NCBI GenBank assembly: GCA_037179385.1
Contig: CM074179.1
Coordinates: forward strand, 31,315,903-31,379,902
Direction of reading: 5' to 3'
DNA length: 64,000 bases
From: Holothuria scabra
Lineage: Eukaryota; Echinodermata; Holothuroidea; Aspidochirotida; Holothuriidae
Positions 37,401 to 47,817 of the stretch are shown piece by piece; position 1 is the stretch's first letter, and each line of letters opens with the position of its first letter. The notes below the pieces were generated by a model, which was not told where the DNA came from, did no database searches, and was given only the letters and a program-made list of their open reading frames with translations. The translations under genes and the position numbers were made by a program.

Positions 37401-40400
37401 TTCCAAGGCGGTACCTGACCCTTAAAGGGCCAATCCATTCACCCAAAACCACAATTTTGGTAGGGGTGTGCTGAAATGCTCCATTGGCTCAGCTACATGA
37501 TTGACAGCTAATTCAAACAATGCAGAGTACCAAAGCTTTTATAACACAGCATGAACTGTACTGAAAGTGTTTTGTTTATAAATATTAAGCTTTTCTATAC
37601 TCGACTCGAAACAATCAACTGAGATTGTCTCTGGATGAGGATGAATTTCATACAATTGTGGGAGGAGCTTAAGTAAGAAGGTAAGGAGAATCGGTACTGT
37701 TTGGGGTGAGAGAACAGGGCCTTTAAGGCAAATTTTGTGTATGAAGTATATAAATAGTCGTGTAAGAATGGTCTCCAGTGTATGATTGCCTTGTTTTCAG
37801 TAATCAACCAGCCATCCGAAAGGCAGAAAGTGTCTTAACCCTCTAGAGTCAAATTCGAGTATGCCGTCGAAACGTTCGTTTCATCTTCCAAATGTAATGC
37901 AATAAACGACAGCGCAGATTATGTGCGGTATCTAATTAAGTGAAAGTTATCATTTTGAAGTTATTACTCCATTTCTTACGTGTACATAAAATGTGTTTTA
38001 CACACCTTCGTGCATGTTTTCTTAATTGCTACACATTTTATTTATTTACCATTTTTGAAGGAAATACTTCAAGTGTATTTCCGTTCAAACATTTTATTTT
38101 TTTCTCAATTACTTAATCAGGAGGCCAAAAAAATCTGGGAGCCTGTAGAAGATCCTAGGCCCCCAGGGTCCCCCCCCCCCTCGTGGCTACGCCACTGGTT
38201 TATATACGGTTTGAGATACGGTAAAAGTTCGCTTTAAAATACAGTTAACATACGATGTAAGTCTTTCCTATTACAAGTCATCAAATAAGTCCAGGCGGAA
38301 AGCACCGCAGGCACTTTCTACAACTTCCAGTCGGCAATTGATATAACAAATACAATGTCATTGCTGATTATGCCTTCTTTTGTCTCAAAACACTTACATG
38401 AAGGTCATGCTGATACATGCCAGTAGGAGCAAGCGATGTACGTAAACCGAGCAGGACACAACTCTGCATAATACACAGTACCCAGCGTACACAGTGGTTA
38501 GCTACACACGCAGTGACACACGTATAGTTCGGGGGAACTGCTGCATGCCAGGAGTTGTGAGAAACTCGTTAGCTTTTTGCTGGCACGCCACAGTGACACT
38601 ACCACAAAAATTAAAAAGAGGAAGAGGAAATACCTTTCACAACACCTTTCCTCATGGAAAACTATAGATTTATCACTGGACACAATTACGTCAGAGGAGT
38701 CTAATCGGGCTGTAAGACCATGAGTTCTTAGCAATGAACTCCATGACCATATGGATTTGCAGGAAGCTTTTACATACAAATTTATGTAAATTAATTGAAG
38801 AAAAAATGTGAAGAAGGTTACAGCTACGACATCGATGAAGCATAGTTGCAATGTGATAAATCACACTCCTCGTTTAGTCTAAAGGCTGTGAATTCGTTCC
38901 TTAAGCTGAATGAAACGGGTTGAAGCAAAGGTCGGTCACACCAAAGATTTAAAAAATGGAACACACTGCCGCTGTGCGTGATGCTCCACAAAAGCAATAG
39001 GGGAGGGGCAAAACAAATCAGTGCTCCACAATTGGAAAAAATGTCGTAGGCACGGCTAGGTTTAACCAAAAATTTAAAAGTTAAAGCGTAAAACCATGAC
39101 AGTCCCCTAAGCATAACACCCTAGTGACTGTCCTGGTTGCACCAGATTGCACCTGAGGATACTTAAACATTCAAAAATTTCTCAAAGGTGTCCCCTTCCT
39201 TAGTCATTTCCCCAGACCGGGGATCAGATATTGTGCAAGTGACCCCCTCCAATCAAAAATTCTGTCTACGCCAGTATTGAGCAGGACCGGTTGCTCGTAG
39301 TCTCAGTAACCTTACAACCATTTTTACAAAAAAAAACTTGAAAATGCCTGTACATATCATTGATATAGGCCTATGAGTTGCATGCATTATTTATGGTACG
39401 GTGATGCATTTGTTTTCATGGTCTTCAGCCTGTCAGTGTCGATTCTTCTATTTAGAAAAATATCAAAGTCTAGATCCGCTCCTGCTTGAAGGCATTGCCC
39501 GAAATATTCTAATAACAACATAACATGCGCACCAGGACGTCAACCTGAGCCAATGCGAGGTTTATGAAAACATGTACACTGTGGTCATTACAACTAGTCT
39601 GAGCTATAAATGCCCTAAGCGTTAAGTAAGGGGGCAGGGGTGGTCACCCCCACTTGGCCGCCAGGGATGGTTTATCCGTACATTTGCCGGTTTATTGGTA
39701 CATCCACCCGGTGTGGACTGTAAAGAATTACTCAGAATGCATAGGCGTATCGCACTTTGAAGGAACTTGCTATGGATTCTATTCCCAAGTCGAGTTATAC
39801 CACAACACAAGGTGGCATATCTGAAAAGATCTCCGACGTGAGGCAAAGTCGGTCAAAACCGTGGACTCTTCGGAAGGCTATTAGAAATAGTCCTTTTCTT
39901 AACGAAGCAAAAGTTGCATTAAGAGGGCACAGAGAAGGGTAGTCATCGGCTAACACGTGTAACTTTTTGGAGCTGCTTGCGCTAACGCACTTGCAAAGTA
40001 CGTACGATGCCACTCTTCAGCGTCATATCCAAAACAAGAACCTCAAAGAAAAGTACTTCTCTCAGAATATTCAAAATGAATTCATCCCATCATTTTCATC
40101 AGTGGGTAGGGAATATATTGTACCAAGAATAAAAGAAGCTGGTTTTTACAGTATAGTTATGTTCGAAACAACAAGCAGTAGTCACAAGGAACACGTTTCC
40201 TTAGTTTTCAGATACGTAAGGGAGAAGCATATGAGTCTTTTCTGAAGTTTACTGACGTTGAAATCACCGAATCGTTAACATTTTTTAAGCTTATCTGACA
40301 CGTTGCAGTCTCTTGGCTTGTCCTCCGAAAATATCAGAGGACAATTCTATGACGGGAACAGAAACATGAGTGGACGCTATAACGGAGTTATGAGATTGAA

Positions 40401-41954
40401 CTCAAGAGCGCTTTATGTGCACTACTGTGGAAAGCACTGTCTTAACCTCGTCCTGGTAGACGATCCAGTGAATGCATGGTATTTTGGGATGTGTTGGAAG
40501 ACTCCATTCATTCATTGAAGCAAGTCCTTAGCGTCGTGCCATATTTCAACGCAACCAACAGGTACGAGGAAGTTCAAGTTTGGTTTCGCCGAACGGCCCT
40601 TTGCCAGAGGGTCGGGAGGACTTTGGAAAAAGTACGAGGAAGTGCAAAGTCAATTACTCTTGCAAAGCTTTCGGAAACGAGCTGGGAAAAAAATACGGCT
40701 GTATAAATCATTGTTTTCAAACACAATACATTATTATTACTATTTTTCAAATATTAATACATCATATCAGATGTTTTAAGCATTTTAGTACTTTTATAAA
40801 TCACGAAGGCAAAAATAATGTCGGGGTAGGTAGAGGGCGACTTTTTAAGTATATACGGTAGCCCTATAAAGTGTTGGTGCATTGACTTTGTCGCTACATT
40901 TACCATATTTTCATCCCTGCCCCACCTGTACCATCCCAGATACGTTAGTGTATACACGGGCATTGTTAGTTAGTTAGTTGGATGAGGTATAACAGCTCAG
41001 CTTCTAACCGATTGGTTTATGGCGGGCCGACCACCGCCTTTTATTCAGTTGTGCATTTGTGGCTCACTGGATAGATTTCCTTTCTCCATTACTTATGTTG
41101 ATGACAATAGGATCTATTTTTAAAATCTTTGGTAACGGGAAATATTCAATACACTTCAATCTGAAGATCGTTGCATGTGATTCCTTCTTATCATGATGGT
41201 TGAGTTATGTTTTACTCTTAAAGTTTTTAATACTTAATGTAGCTCGGTGCTTAAATTTACACAAAACTGTTGAATCACGAAGAATTACTGACCTGTCGCA
41301 AATTTTCTTACACATTTTTGGAACATTCACCTTGATAGTAACGTTTGTCGTTAACTTCAGATCAGAAACGGACGCGGACACATTTGGCTTCCTCCCAATA
41401 CTGCAAAAAGCGAAGATAATTTTAGTCTAAATTAGAACATGAGATTGTTTGGTTCCGAACTTTCTCTACGTTTTGTTTTGTTGTTGCTGTTTTTTCAGAT
41501 GGGTCTGGCAATCATTAATCACCCACTTTCAAAATGTAATTTTCTCATAAACTAAGGGAGCTCCCAGTGTAAAGGGGAAATGCTGTAACCCGAACATAAA
41601 GTAATGTAGTTCACTGTCCTGTTTCAGGATTGGCTTTCTCACTAAATGTTAAATTTTTATGAATTCCTGTTTGGTGTAGCCTTCAATATGTGTTTTGAAG
41701 TCTTAAAATATTATGAAAGATACTTTGAAGAGAAATGAGAAAAAGATTAAGAAATTTTTTGTTGCTGGTACTTACGAATAAGTCGATTGGTTTGATGTAC
41801 TTTTAGATGACGTTGCATCAGTTTTAAATCTAAGAAGAAAGCTGTCTTGATGATTACTCGAGATTGTCTCAAGAATTGAAGTGTACACGATAAGAGACAC
41901 TATACATGAACAGCAACAAACCATAAACACAAATTTTCGTACACCTTCCATCAT
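24532..41954 (-). CDS. ST8SIA-like: Gene B: ST8Sia-like sialyltransferase, complete four-exon model
   Basis: Complement join 41954-41776, 38726-38634, 30141-29524, 24799-24532: 179+93+618+268 = 1158 nt, 385 residues plus TGA. This is a usual ST8Sia length. Architecture: short cytosolic tail, one membrane anchor (about residues 7-27, FVFMVCCCSCIVSLIVY), a Ser/Thr-rich stem, then the catalytic domain. Motif L reads SCAIIGNSGILLNSSCG and VVRANMA; motif S reads TSGLMILTVAGSLCKNITL and YGFYPY; motif III is HYYE; motif VS is HDFEEE. The four disulfide cysteines are kept, the last in LTPC. All three introns are phase 2. The gene spans 17.4 kb because its introns hold several transposons. It lies head-to-head with gene C. 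It looks functional; Golgi location and alpha-2,8 specificity are inferred from the family. Confidence 0.82.
24904..24932. repeat. (TG)n microsatellite
   Basis: About 14 TG units just upstream (in gene sense) of gene B exon 4, within its last intron. Confidence 0.9.
26440..27720 (-). mobile_element. Minisatellite-bearing element, copy 1 (gene B intron 3)
   Basis: Rich in 'tatatctggc' and 'atatggccatat'. It holds a short array (27290-27620) of roughly 60-bp units (tacatatctggactggcatttcatcaagttat...) and a unique middle (27000-27250). The whole segment is the reverse complement of 57000-58440, in the same order. Relative to the host gene both copies have the same orientation. Confidence 0.7.
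27755..28060. mobile_element. Palindromic MITE with 38-bp perfect inner arms
   Basis: Arm 27823-27860 (caaaacatgcttgttttcgg... ending acagtgtaga) is perfectly complementary to 27969-28006. Outer flanks are weakly complementary (acgagcaacatttaca / tttgagcgtgt). Gene B intron 3. Confidence 0.7.
29120..29335 (+). mobile_element. SINE copy, partial head
   Basis: Body shared with 14960-15213 (ttgtgcttagcatgaataattg, taccacaactggaaaagg, ggctggaagctgacacgtaa). The tail reads ttactaggtac. Gene B intron 3. Confidence 0.6.
29524..30141 (-). CDS. ST8SIA-like: Gene B exon 3 (sialylmotif L)
   Basis: Acceptor tttgtttcttacag and donor acg|gtaagt bound a 618-nt exon starting RDLLSCVNPSVAILIY after splicing. 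Motif L is intact (GNSG, RANMA, NDVGNKTS). The open frame upstream of the acceptor looks membrane-like but is intron: the paralogs and the polypyrimidine tract place the splice at 30142/30141. Confidence 0.86.
30760..31480 (+). pseudogene. Non-LTR retrotransposon RT C-terminal fragment
   Basis: Translation gives LVNKLKFLGIIIDSN, then LTWHDHIHYLSSNITKGVG, a frameshifted CGLVLKG, SDSFSDVF and finally NLWNNLPKSIIDGPSLRSF. This is the order of the region after the RT palm to the end of ORF2 in Jockey/CR1/RTE-like LINEs. There are several stops. It lies inside gene B intron 2 in antisense orientation. Confidence 0.65.
31903..32676. mobile_element. Non-autonomous element with ACTCTAAAAA ends
   Basis: Left actctaaaaacagttgg and right acatttttatagagtg are inverted repeats. 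The inside has repeated ttgggcaa and cccaac words. The words continue leftward to about 31520, so a related copy may adjoin. Confidence 0.45.
32677..33870. other. Gene B intron 2, unassigned part
   Basis: No exon or repeat recognised. Open frames here lack family resemblance. Confidence 0.35.
33880..34320. repeat. Array of ACATGAACGT / ACATGTACAACGT units
   Basis: Many 20-22-bp units of the form (t)agtacatgaacgtgtaatt or acatgtacaacgtgt, in three blocks: 33880-33985, 34095-34170 and 34180-34315. Units are rich in self-complementary acgt and catg. Confidence 0.7.
34029..34340. mobile_element. Small TIR element built on the array
   Basis: cgccgaaaggctcac (34029-34043) is complementary to ggtgagccttttggcg (34325-34340). 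A third copy at 34003-34017 also forms a 15-bp hairpin with 34029-34043. Confidence 0.5.
34399..34427. repeat. Poly(T) tract
   Basis: 29 consecutive T. It could be the poly(A) tail of a minus-strand retroposon, but no retroposon body is recognised beside it. Confidence 0.85.
35215..36206 (+). mobile_element. Probable retroposon 3' end with poly(A)
   Basis: Three diverged internal units with gttgccatggcaaccacat and tgacctttgacctt (near 35225, 35380 and 35700) are followed by CA repeats (35947-35990) and a terminal run of 22 A at 36185-36206. No ORF. It resembles a LINE 3' UTR or non-coding retroposon. Confidence 0.5.
36467..38197. mobile_element. hAT-type non-autonomous transposon with 8-bp TSD
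   Basis: Ends cagtggcgtagctagg and tcgtggctacgccactg are inverted repeats. The element is flanked by a perfect 8-bp duplication gtttatat (36459-36466 and 38198-38205), diagnostic of hAT. No transposase recognised inside. A MITE (37425-37730) is nested in it. Gene B intron 2. Confidence 0.8.
37425..37730. mobile_element. MITE family 1, copy 2
   Basis: Ends ccttaaagggccaatccattcaccc and ggggtgagagaacagggcctttaagg. Body homologous to copies at 5503 and 53280. Confidence 0.7.
38634..38726 (-). CDS. ST8SIA-like: Gene B exon 2 (93 nt, stem region)
   Basis: Found by reading the minus strand between exons 1 and 3. Acceptor ttcattgctaag is followed by a 93-nt open stretch ending ag|gtattt. Length and both phases equal exon 2 of genes A and D. 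The encoded segment ends HEERCCER, matching the cysteine-bearing end (VCNKICDR) of the paralogs. The acceptor has a weak pyrimidine tract. A transcript lacking this exon would still be in frame. Confidence 0.6.
38930..39075 (+). mobile_element. SINE fragment
   Basis: Contains aagatttaaaaaatggaacacac, a gtgctccacaattggaaaaa block and tcgtaggcacgg, matching the SINE body in diverged form. Gene B intron 1. Confidence 0.4.
39757..40710 (+). pseudogene. hAT-family transposase pseudogene (DUF4371 / ZMYM1-like)
   Basis: Successive frames encode FLELLALTHLQSTYDATLQ, NIQNEFIPS, SIVMFETTSSSHKEHVSLVF and RYV, then NIRGQFYDGNRNMSGRYNGV, ALYVHYCGKHCLNLVLVD and RTLEKVRG. This is the order of the DUF4371 region of hAT-derived proteins: the ETTD-like catalytic stretch, the GQxYDGxxNMSGxxxGV block and the YxHCxxHxLNLVL block. 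Stops and frameshifts near 39940, 40245 and 40515 make it dead. It lies in gene B intron 1, antisense. Confidence 0.75.
40960..41170 (-). mobile_element. SINE copy
   Basis: Tail gttagttagttagttggatg, then the reversed body (gctcagcttctaaccgattgg, ttgtggctcactgg, aggatctatttttaaaatc). Gene B intron 1. Confidence 0.6.
41776..41954 (-). CDS. ST8SIA-like: Gene B exon 1 (start, membrane anchor)
   Basis: The exon starts at a double Met (MMEGVRKF), followed at once by a hydrophobic segment. It ends in a consensus donor (tattc|gtaagt). The open frame extends 40 codons further upstream, but starting at this Met gives the short cytosolic tail expected of a type II Golgi enzyme. After the anchor comes a Ser/Thr/Asn-rich stem (TSSKSTSNQSTYS). 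The exon ends two bases into a codon. Confidence 0.72.
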
Positions 41955-42780
41955 GATTATCTTGCTTTTTGTCTCGAAACAAGATATTCTCGCCAAACTG
42001 TTGCCCTTACATTGGTCTCTTGAGTAATACAAAACCAAGTTGACAATGGGAGTGGATAACAATTCCCATATCACTGTTTGATTAACGATGCAGACATTGG
42101 ACCCTAAGTAAACGGGGTCAGCCTTCTTAACGAATTTTTTTTATTATTTCAGTAAAGAATAATAACGGCGGATAGGCTGCTGGGACGGTAGGCAATACTT
42201 TGATTCAACAATTGAAAGCAATTAAATGTTGGATTGTGTGCACAACCTACACAAATGAGTAACAAGTTTTTGCATGGAGCTAATTGTATCTCCATGCTGA
42301 TTGCATCTTAAATAACTATCAGTTTGCGATGCAAAGACTCTGGCTGGGGAAAAATACCCAGAGGTGTCGACCCTGTCCATGAACATTGTCGTAAATACAC
42401 AAAAAATGCTTTGGAACGTACCAAACCTGCACATTATAACACACATTCGCCATTGCACATTGAGGTTCAAGAGCAACCTTTTAGCAAAGTGAAAATCATA
42501 TCATTTTAAGGAATAGATGAAAGTTGTGAAATGGAAAACTTTTCCTCTAATTTATATTCAAATATTGATAGAGCATTGCATATCTTATCATAGCATTTTC
42601 CTGACAACTATCTTACATCACGTTTCTTAAGAAACAAATTAAGATATGAATGAAAATAGGTGCAGATCATGTAACGAATATATTATCACATGTGATTACC
42701 GGGGCCGTTTCTGGTAAGGAATATACTTCTTCAAACTGATTGGTCGACATTTCCCGTTAAATGTAATTTGTTACTTATAT
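41955..42780. promoter_or_regulatory. Region upstream of gene B start
   Basis: The 5' flank and presumably the promoter of gene B lie here. No TATA box or other element is convincing, and no other gene is recognised. Low confidence. Confidence 0.2.
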
Positions 42781-42781
42781 A

Positions 42782-42990
42782 AAAGTGAGGTTTTACGGCT
42801 CAGTTTCGAACCAAGTGATTAAAGTCAGGCGGGCCAAGGCCTTTCTCCAGTTGTGGCTCACTGGCTTGTTTCACTATTCCATTACTTATTCTGAACACCA
42901 AACACAATGGCGGTAGGTTCTATTTTTAAAGACGTCGGTATGACCTGGCAGGGAGTCAAACTCCTGACCTCCCAACTGCAAGTCGGATAC
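42782..42990 (-). mobile_element. SINE copy, joined to a tandem duplication
   Basis: Reversed body (gaggttttacggctcagtttc, ccagttgtggctcactgg) and tRNA-like head (ggagtcaaactcctgacctc, the B box in reverse). The head continues into the 388-bp duplicated unit. Confidence 0.65.
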
Positions 42991-43676
42991 TCCACCAGTC
43001 AGGGAATAGTAATATTATCAGGTCACAAGCAAGACAAGTGTGTACACATTACTTCTTGGTGGACTTTGCTTTACAAAATTAGATAGAGAGCCATTAAGAT
43101 TGCTATCGGTTAGTCTTTCAAAGCAAATGCGTATAGCTGTAGAAGGTTTTCAAGTGAAGGGGCACACGGTGTGTTGTATACGCTCCATGCTTATCGCCAC
43201 CAATCGTGCGAGAAAACTGTCGCTGATAATGTTATCCAAATCGCTTGAAATTATTCTCTCTGGGCCTTGTCAGTTGCATCTAAGTAGGAACACAATGGCG
43301 GTAGGGTCTATTTTTAAAGACGTCGGTATGACCTGGCCAGGAGTCAAACTCCTGACCTCCCAACTGCAAGTCGGATATTCCACCAGCCAGGGAGAAGTAA
43401 TATTATCAGGTCACAAGCAAGACAAGTGCGTACACATTACTTCTTGGTGGACTTTGCTTTACAATATTAGATAGAGAGCCATTAAGATTGCTAGCGGTTA
43501 GTCTTTCAAAGCAAATGCGTATAGCTGTAGAAGGTTTTCAAGAAGGGGCACACGTTATGTTGTATACGCTCCAAGCTTATCGCCACCAATCGTGCAAGAA
43601 AACTGTCGCTCATAATGTCATCCAAATTGCTTGAAATTATACTCTCCGGGCCTTGTCAGTTGCATCTAAGTAGGAA
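42903..43676. repeat. 388-bp tandem duplication, two units
   Basis: Units 42903-43290 and 43291-43676 each begin cacaatggcggtagg and end gcatctaagtaggaa. They differ at only a few positions and small indels. Each carries a reversed SINE head followed by unique DNA. Confidence 0.88.
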
Positions 43677-44069
43677 AAATCATAACGATGTCGTGAACAC
43701 TGCTCTAACAAGATGAGAAAAATTGCCAAAAAATGAGATTACCCCTTTCGTCCCATACCATTGCAATGACCGAGAAAGAAGAAAAAGGTGTAAGAAGTTT
43801 CATGAATATTACCAACTTGTGGCAAGTTTGCTCGTACTTGAAAAAAGAACGTTTAATATTTTAACATTTCATAATTTTTAAAAGTCTGATTTATGTATTG
43901 ATAGGTCAGATTAAAGCGATGCAGCTAAAGGCCAAATTTATGTCACTTCTGGCAGTTCCAATGTTACCTTACCTACTTGCTAAAGCACCTTGTATAACAA
44001 CTATGCACTCTTTGTTTGGATACATCGAATGCAAGACTTTGTAGAGGGATGCAAATGTTAGTTCATTTA

Positions 44070-44290
44070 ATGTTAGTCAAGTTAGATGAGATTTCACAGC
44101 TTAATTTCTTACCAATTGGTTTAAGTCGGGCCAGCTTCGACTAAGTTTCAGTCGCTGGGCTTGTTTTCCCAACACCATTGCTAATGCTGAGCATTAAGCA
44201 CAATGGTATAGGTTCCACTTTTAAAGTTTTTGGTATGACTGGAAGTATGATGGTCTAACCACTTGACCATTCAGTGACCATGCAGTCGAT
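44070..44290 (-). mobile_element. SINE copy, diverged
   Basis: Tail gttagtcaagttagatgag, then reversed body (cagcttaatttcttaccaattgg, aagtcgggccagcttcg, cttttaaagtttttggtatgac). Confidence 0.55.
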
Positions 44291-45615
44291 CTTTGATGTT
44301 AATGAAGGATCATACAGGGCAGACGCAGTGGAATGTAAAAATAATATTGAGAGGGTGAGGCTGTCTGTCAGCAAGCCTATCTTATCAGAACCCCGCTATT
44401 AGATGGTCATTAGTGTCAAAGAAATTTTTAGGCGTTAGAACACTCTCCCCTCACTACTATCCCCTAGCTTGCCGGAAAAGCATTTAAGTGTTTTTTTTTT
44501 TTCTTTTGCATGTGCAATGGGCCCAAAATATAACATGTTCAACACCCACTTTGACATTGTTCAGGCCTTAGCCACGTCTTAGATTTTCCATTGGGTAGCT
44601 GCTGATCATCCCCTCTCACAAACATACACACACAATCACAACCATGGTTCCGTGCTTGTAATGGAAATCGGTGACACAGGGGGAAAGGTCGAATCGATGG
44701 CCTTGTTGAGGTGCGCAACTAATTACGAAGACCTAAACAAAGATGAGGAATGTCTCGATCATATTTTCCAGTCTTTTAGAAGTAGGTACAAAGATGTGTT
44801 GAATGCCTTTATAAAGTCCTTTTGCTAGAAACATGAGTAAGTTCCCAAGGAATCTCCCAAAAAAATGTACAATCAGGGGCGCCGTGCGATTGGAGAGGAT
44901 GTTTGTTGCCATAATGCTTTCATAAGACACACACTACCACAGCGGGGCGCCACCATCAGTTGATGCGAAAAAATCCTGAACTTGGGGAGCAAAATCATCT
45001 CCCAGATCAACAAAAATTCATGTTCGGTGCCCGTTTGATTCGATTTTTCTGTTTACCCATCACCCTGCACCTACAAATACCTCGTCAAGAAATTTGGGGT
45101 CAAATTTATTCAAAAGGATCCTAATTATGACCCAGCGTCTGAGTTTCTGTCTTGCCCCTTCTGTAAAAGAAATCGTTTCGACGCCTTACCAAAGAGTTAC
45201 AATTATGTGTTTCTATAGTTAACACAACCAAAACTTGTATTTCACCTTTAACGGTGAACTTACACAGCTACGTAGCTTAATTTCCTTCTTGTGTTGTATA
45301 GGTCTGGCGGATATTCTTGAATCTAGACCCTTTCACACAAACACTTGCCATCTTCATACAGGGGCCGAGAAGAAATTTCTAAATCGGGAAGAGAGTTATG
45401 CTTGCCCCCCGTCCGCTGCCCTCCCTTTTCCCGACTAGGAAAACTGGCACGACTGCTACTTTCTAAAATTATTTTACTCATTCATCGGTTAAATCTTTCA
45501 ATTCGTTGTGGACAGCTCATACGTGATATAACCTCGCGCATCTTTTAAGATAAAGGCTATAGGTCAGTTTTAAGGATGAGGCGAGATTTTATTCTTAAGA
45601 CTCAGATATACCAAA
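44291..45615. other. Unassigned part of the B/C intergenic region
   Basis: No gene or family repeat recognised. A short stretch (gcgccaccatcagttgatg, 44947) also occurs near 36560 and 54050 and is probably repeat debris. Confidence 0.35.
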
Positions 45616-45619
45616 CAAC

Positions 45620-45820
45620 TATAGATAGTTCCATAGAAATCCTAAGCTTTAGTTAAAGCTTAGGATTTCTCTGGATAGTTCTCGCGTGACGTCATAGTAG
45701 CATTTCACATGGCGTATTACAGCCATGTTTGAGGGCAACGTCTATGGCAGTACAGGCTTGTCCTCAGATATGGCGGCAGATGATGCCTACTAATTGTTAC
45801 GTCACTGAGAACTATCTATA
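45620..45820. mobile_element. 201-bp MITE with internal perfect hairpin
   Basis: Ends tatagatagttc and gaactatctata are exact inverted repeats. Inside, agaaatcctaagcttt (45635-45650) and aaagcttaggatttct (45655-45670) form a perfect 16-bp hairpin. Confidence 0.6.
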
Positions 45821-45884
45821 CGTCAGAAGGAAATAAGTTATATTTATACTTCTATGCGTTTTGGTGTTTTTCGAAGTTTTTTAT

Positions 45885-46170
45885 AAGAGGAGTGAAATTT
45901 CACTCGTTACAAGAGTGAGATTTACAAAGTTCACTTGAAAACAAAAGGGAAAATAAAAGTGATATCTCGCACTGCAGCGAACAAAGTTTCACTCCTAATA
46001 ACGTGGCTACAAAAACCACTTTTTAAAAAGAGTGATCCCTGCATGCATTCTAAGAAAGTGAACTTTGACTCTTCTTGCCTGACTTTCACTCTTCTTGGAG
46101 TGACTCACTATTTTTGGAGTGAATTAACTCTCTCTGAAGTGAATTCACACTTTTTACTATATAGTGAATG
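45885..46170. mobile_element. MITE-like sequence of AGTGAA/TTCACT units
   Basis: Left gaggagtgaaatttcactcg and right gaattcacactttttactatatagtgaatg. Many agtga and tcact words occur in between. Target duplication not clear. Confidence 0.4.
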
Positions 46171-46244
46171 CCTTTAGTCTGTATGTGTTTAGAATGTAGG
46201 GAGTTGCAGATTAGAAGTACCAGGGGTAGTGATTAATGGTAAGA

Positions 46245-46330
46245 TAAGGAGCAAGTGGTACAGTGGTAATGATCTGCGTCCTCCAGTCATGAGTTCAAGT
46301 CCCAGCTCCGACATTAAAGTTGTCGTCTAG
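46245..46330 (+). other. tRNA-like sequence (SINE head or pseudo-tRNA)
   Basis: aagtggtacagtggtaatgat resembles an A box and gagttcaagtccc a B box, about 45 bp apart. The acceptor stem does not pair convincingly, so this is a tRNA-derived repeat, not a tRNA gene. Confidence 0.4.
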
Positions 46331-47339
46331 TTTTCTGAGTTGTATTTTATCTGCTATCCCTTTATCAAAGACGTTAAACTGTAAGTTAATCTCACGAGAC
46401 TGGCAATGCCAGCTTGGCCTTAGTAGCCCTTCATTGGGGCGTTGTCGAGTTCCCACATGGGAGGATCAAATAAAACAAACAAGATGCACTCGAAGCGGCA
46501 TGTTCAATCAGTCGATAAAAATTTAAAGTCTCGACTCTGTTGTTTATGTAAATTAAATTTCTTCGACGTATGTTCAGATATAGACGAATCCGGACAGCAG
46601 GTGATCGGCCATGACTGGGGTGAATTACTTATTAATCTTTCGATATCCTTGCTTACCTGTACCATGGATGATTGCACACTGATTCTTTCATTTCACTGAA
46701 TATTAGGGTTTGCATTTTAGTTTGACAATAAATGAAGACGATTTAAGGCTGATGGACCACTAATGGCGGCACACAGTCACTTAAGACACGCTGTAATCGG
46801 TTGGTCTATTCCTGCCACTTTTTATAGTACTATTTTTCTCTGTCTGGACGAACTGAATGCTTTGTTGGGTGGGCAGTACAAACAAAACACAATTGAAAGT
46901 CCGTGATGGTATATCATTAGGAGTTCATGGAAGATCATTAAGAAAGAAATGCCCACAGTTGATAAGGTCTAAGAGTCATTCATCCTGCACAACTTAAGGT
47001 CATTGTAGTGTGACAAAGATCATCCTCTTTCAGAGCAACTAAATGGCCGGCTTATCCAGCGCAATGGTAGACTCATACCCATCCTTTTATTGCAAACCGA
47101 CATCGTTTAATCTTTTCTTAGATCGGCAATTCCCTCACATAACGAGTAGTTTTACCCATCTTTTTACTTTTACTATGTCTATATCTGTAGGACTACATCC
47201 TCCCCACTGTTCTTATCTGTTCATGTCTGTAACTTTACATTTTATTTTATTGTGATATTTTCTCTTTTATTTGATTTGTCTTATTTGTATGTATCATTTG
47301 ACAGCAAACATGTAATTTCTTTGTTTAAGGATTTAATCA

Positions 47340-47550
47340 AATATTTCTATTCGTCTGTCTTTCTGTATGTCTGTCTGTCCGTCTGTCTGTCTTTCTGTCT
47401 CCGTCTTTTTGCCTGTCTATCTCTCTGTCTTTCCATCTTTCTATCTTTTCCGTTAGTCTGTCCATGCGTCCATCCGCCAATGCGTCCCTCCGTTGATCGT
47501 CTATCAGCCCACCCGCCCATCCGTTTGCGCATCCATCCATCCATCCATCC
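47340..47550. repeat. Pyrimidine-rich CTGT/CCAT tract
   Basis: Imperfect ctgt, ccgtc and ccat units leading into the long ACAT array. Confidence 0.75.
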
Positions 47551-47586
47551 GTACATACATACATATATACAAACACACACACATAC

Positions 47587-47817
47587 ATGCATACATACAT
47601 ACATACATACATACATACATACATACATACATACATACATACATACATACATACATACATACATACATACATACATACATACATACATACATACATACAT
47701 ACATACATACATACATACATACATACATACATACATACATACATACATACATACATACATACATACATACATACATACATACATACATACATACATACAT
47801 ACATACATACATACATA
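47587..47817. repeat. (ACAT)n microsatellite, about 57 units
   Basis: An almost perfect run of catacata over about 230 bp. Long open frames here are artefacts of the repeat. It ends about 400 bp before the gene C start codon. Confidence 0.97.
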
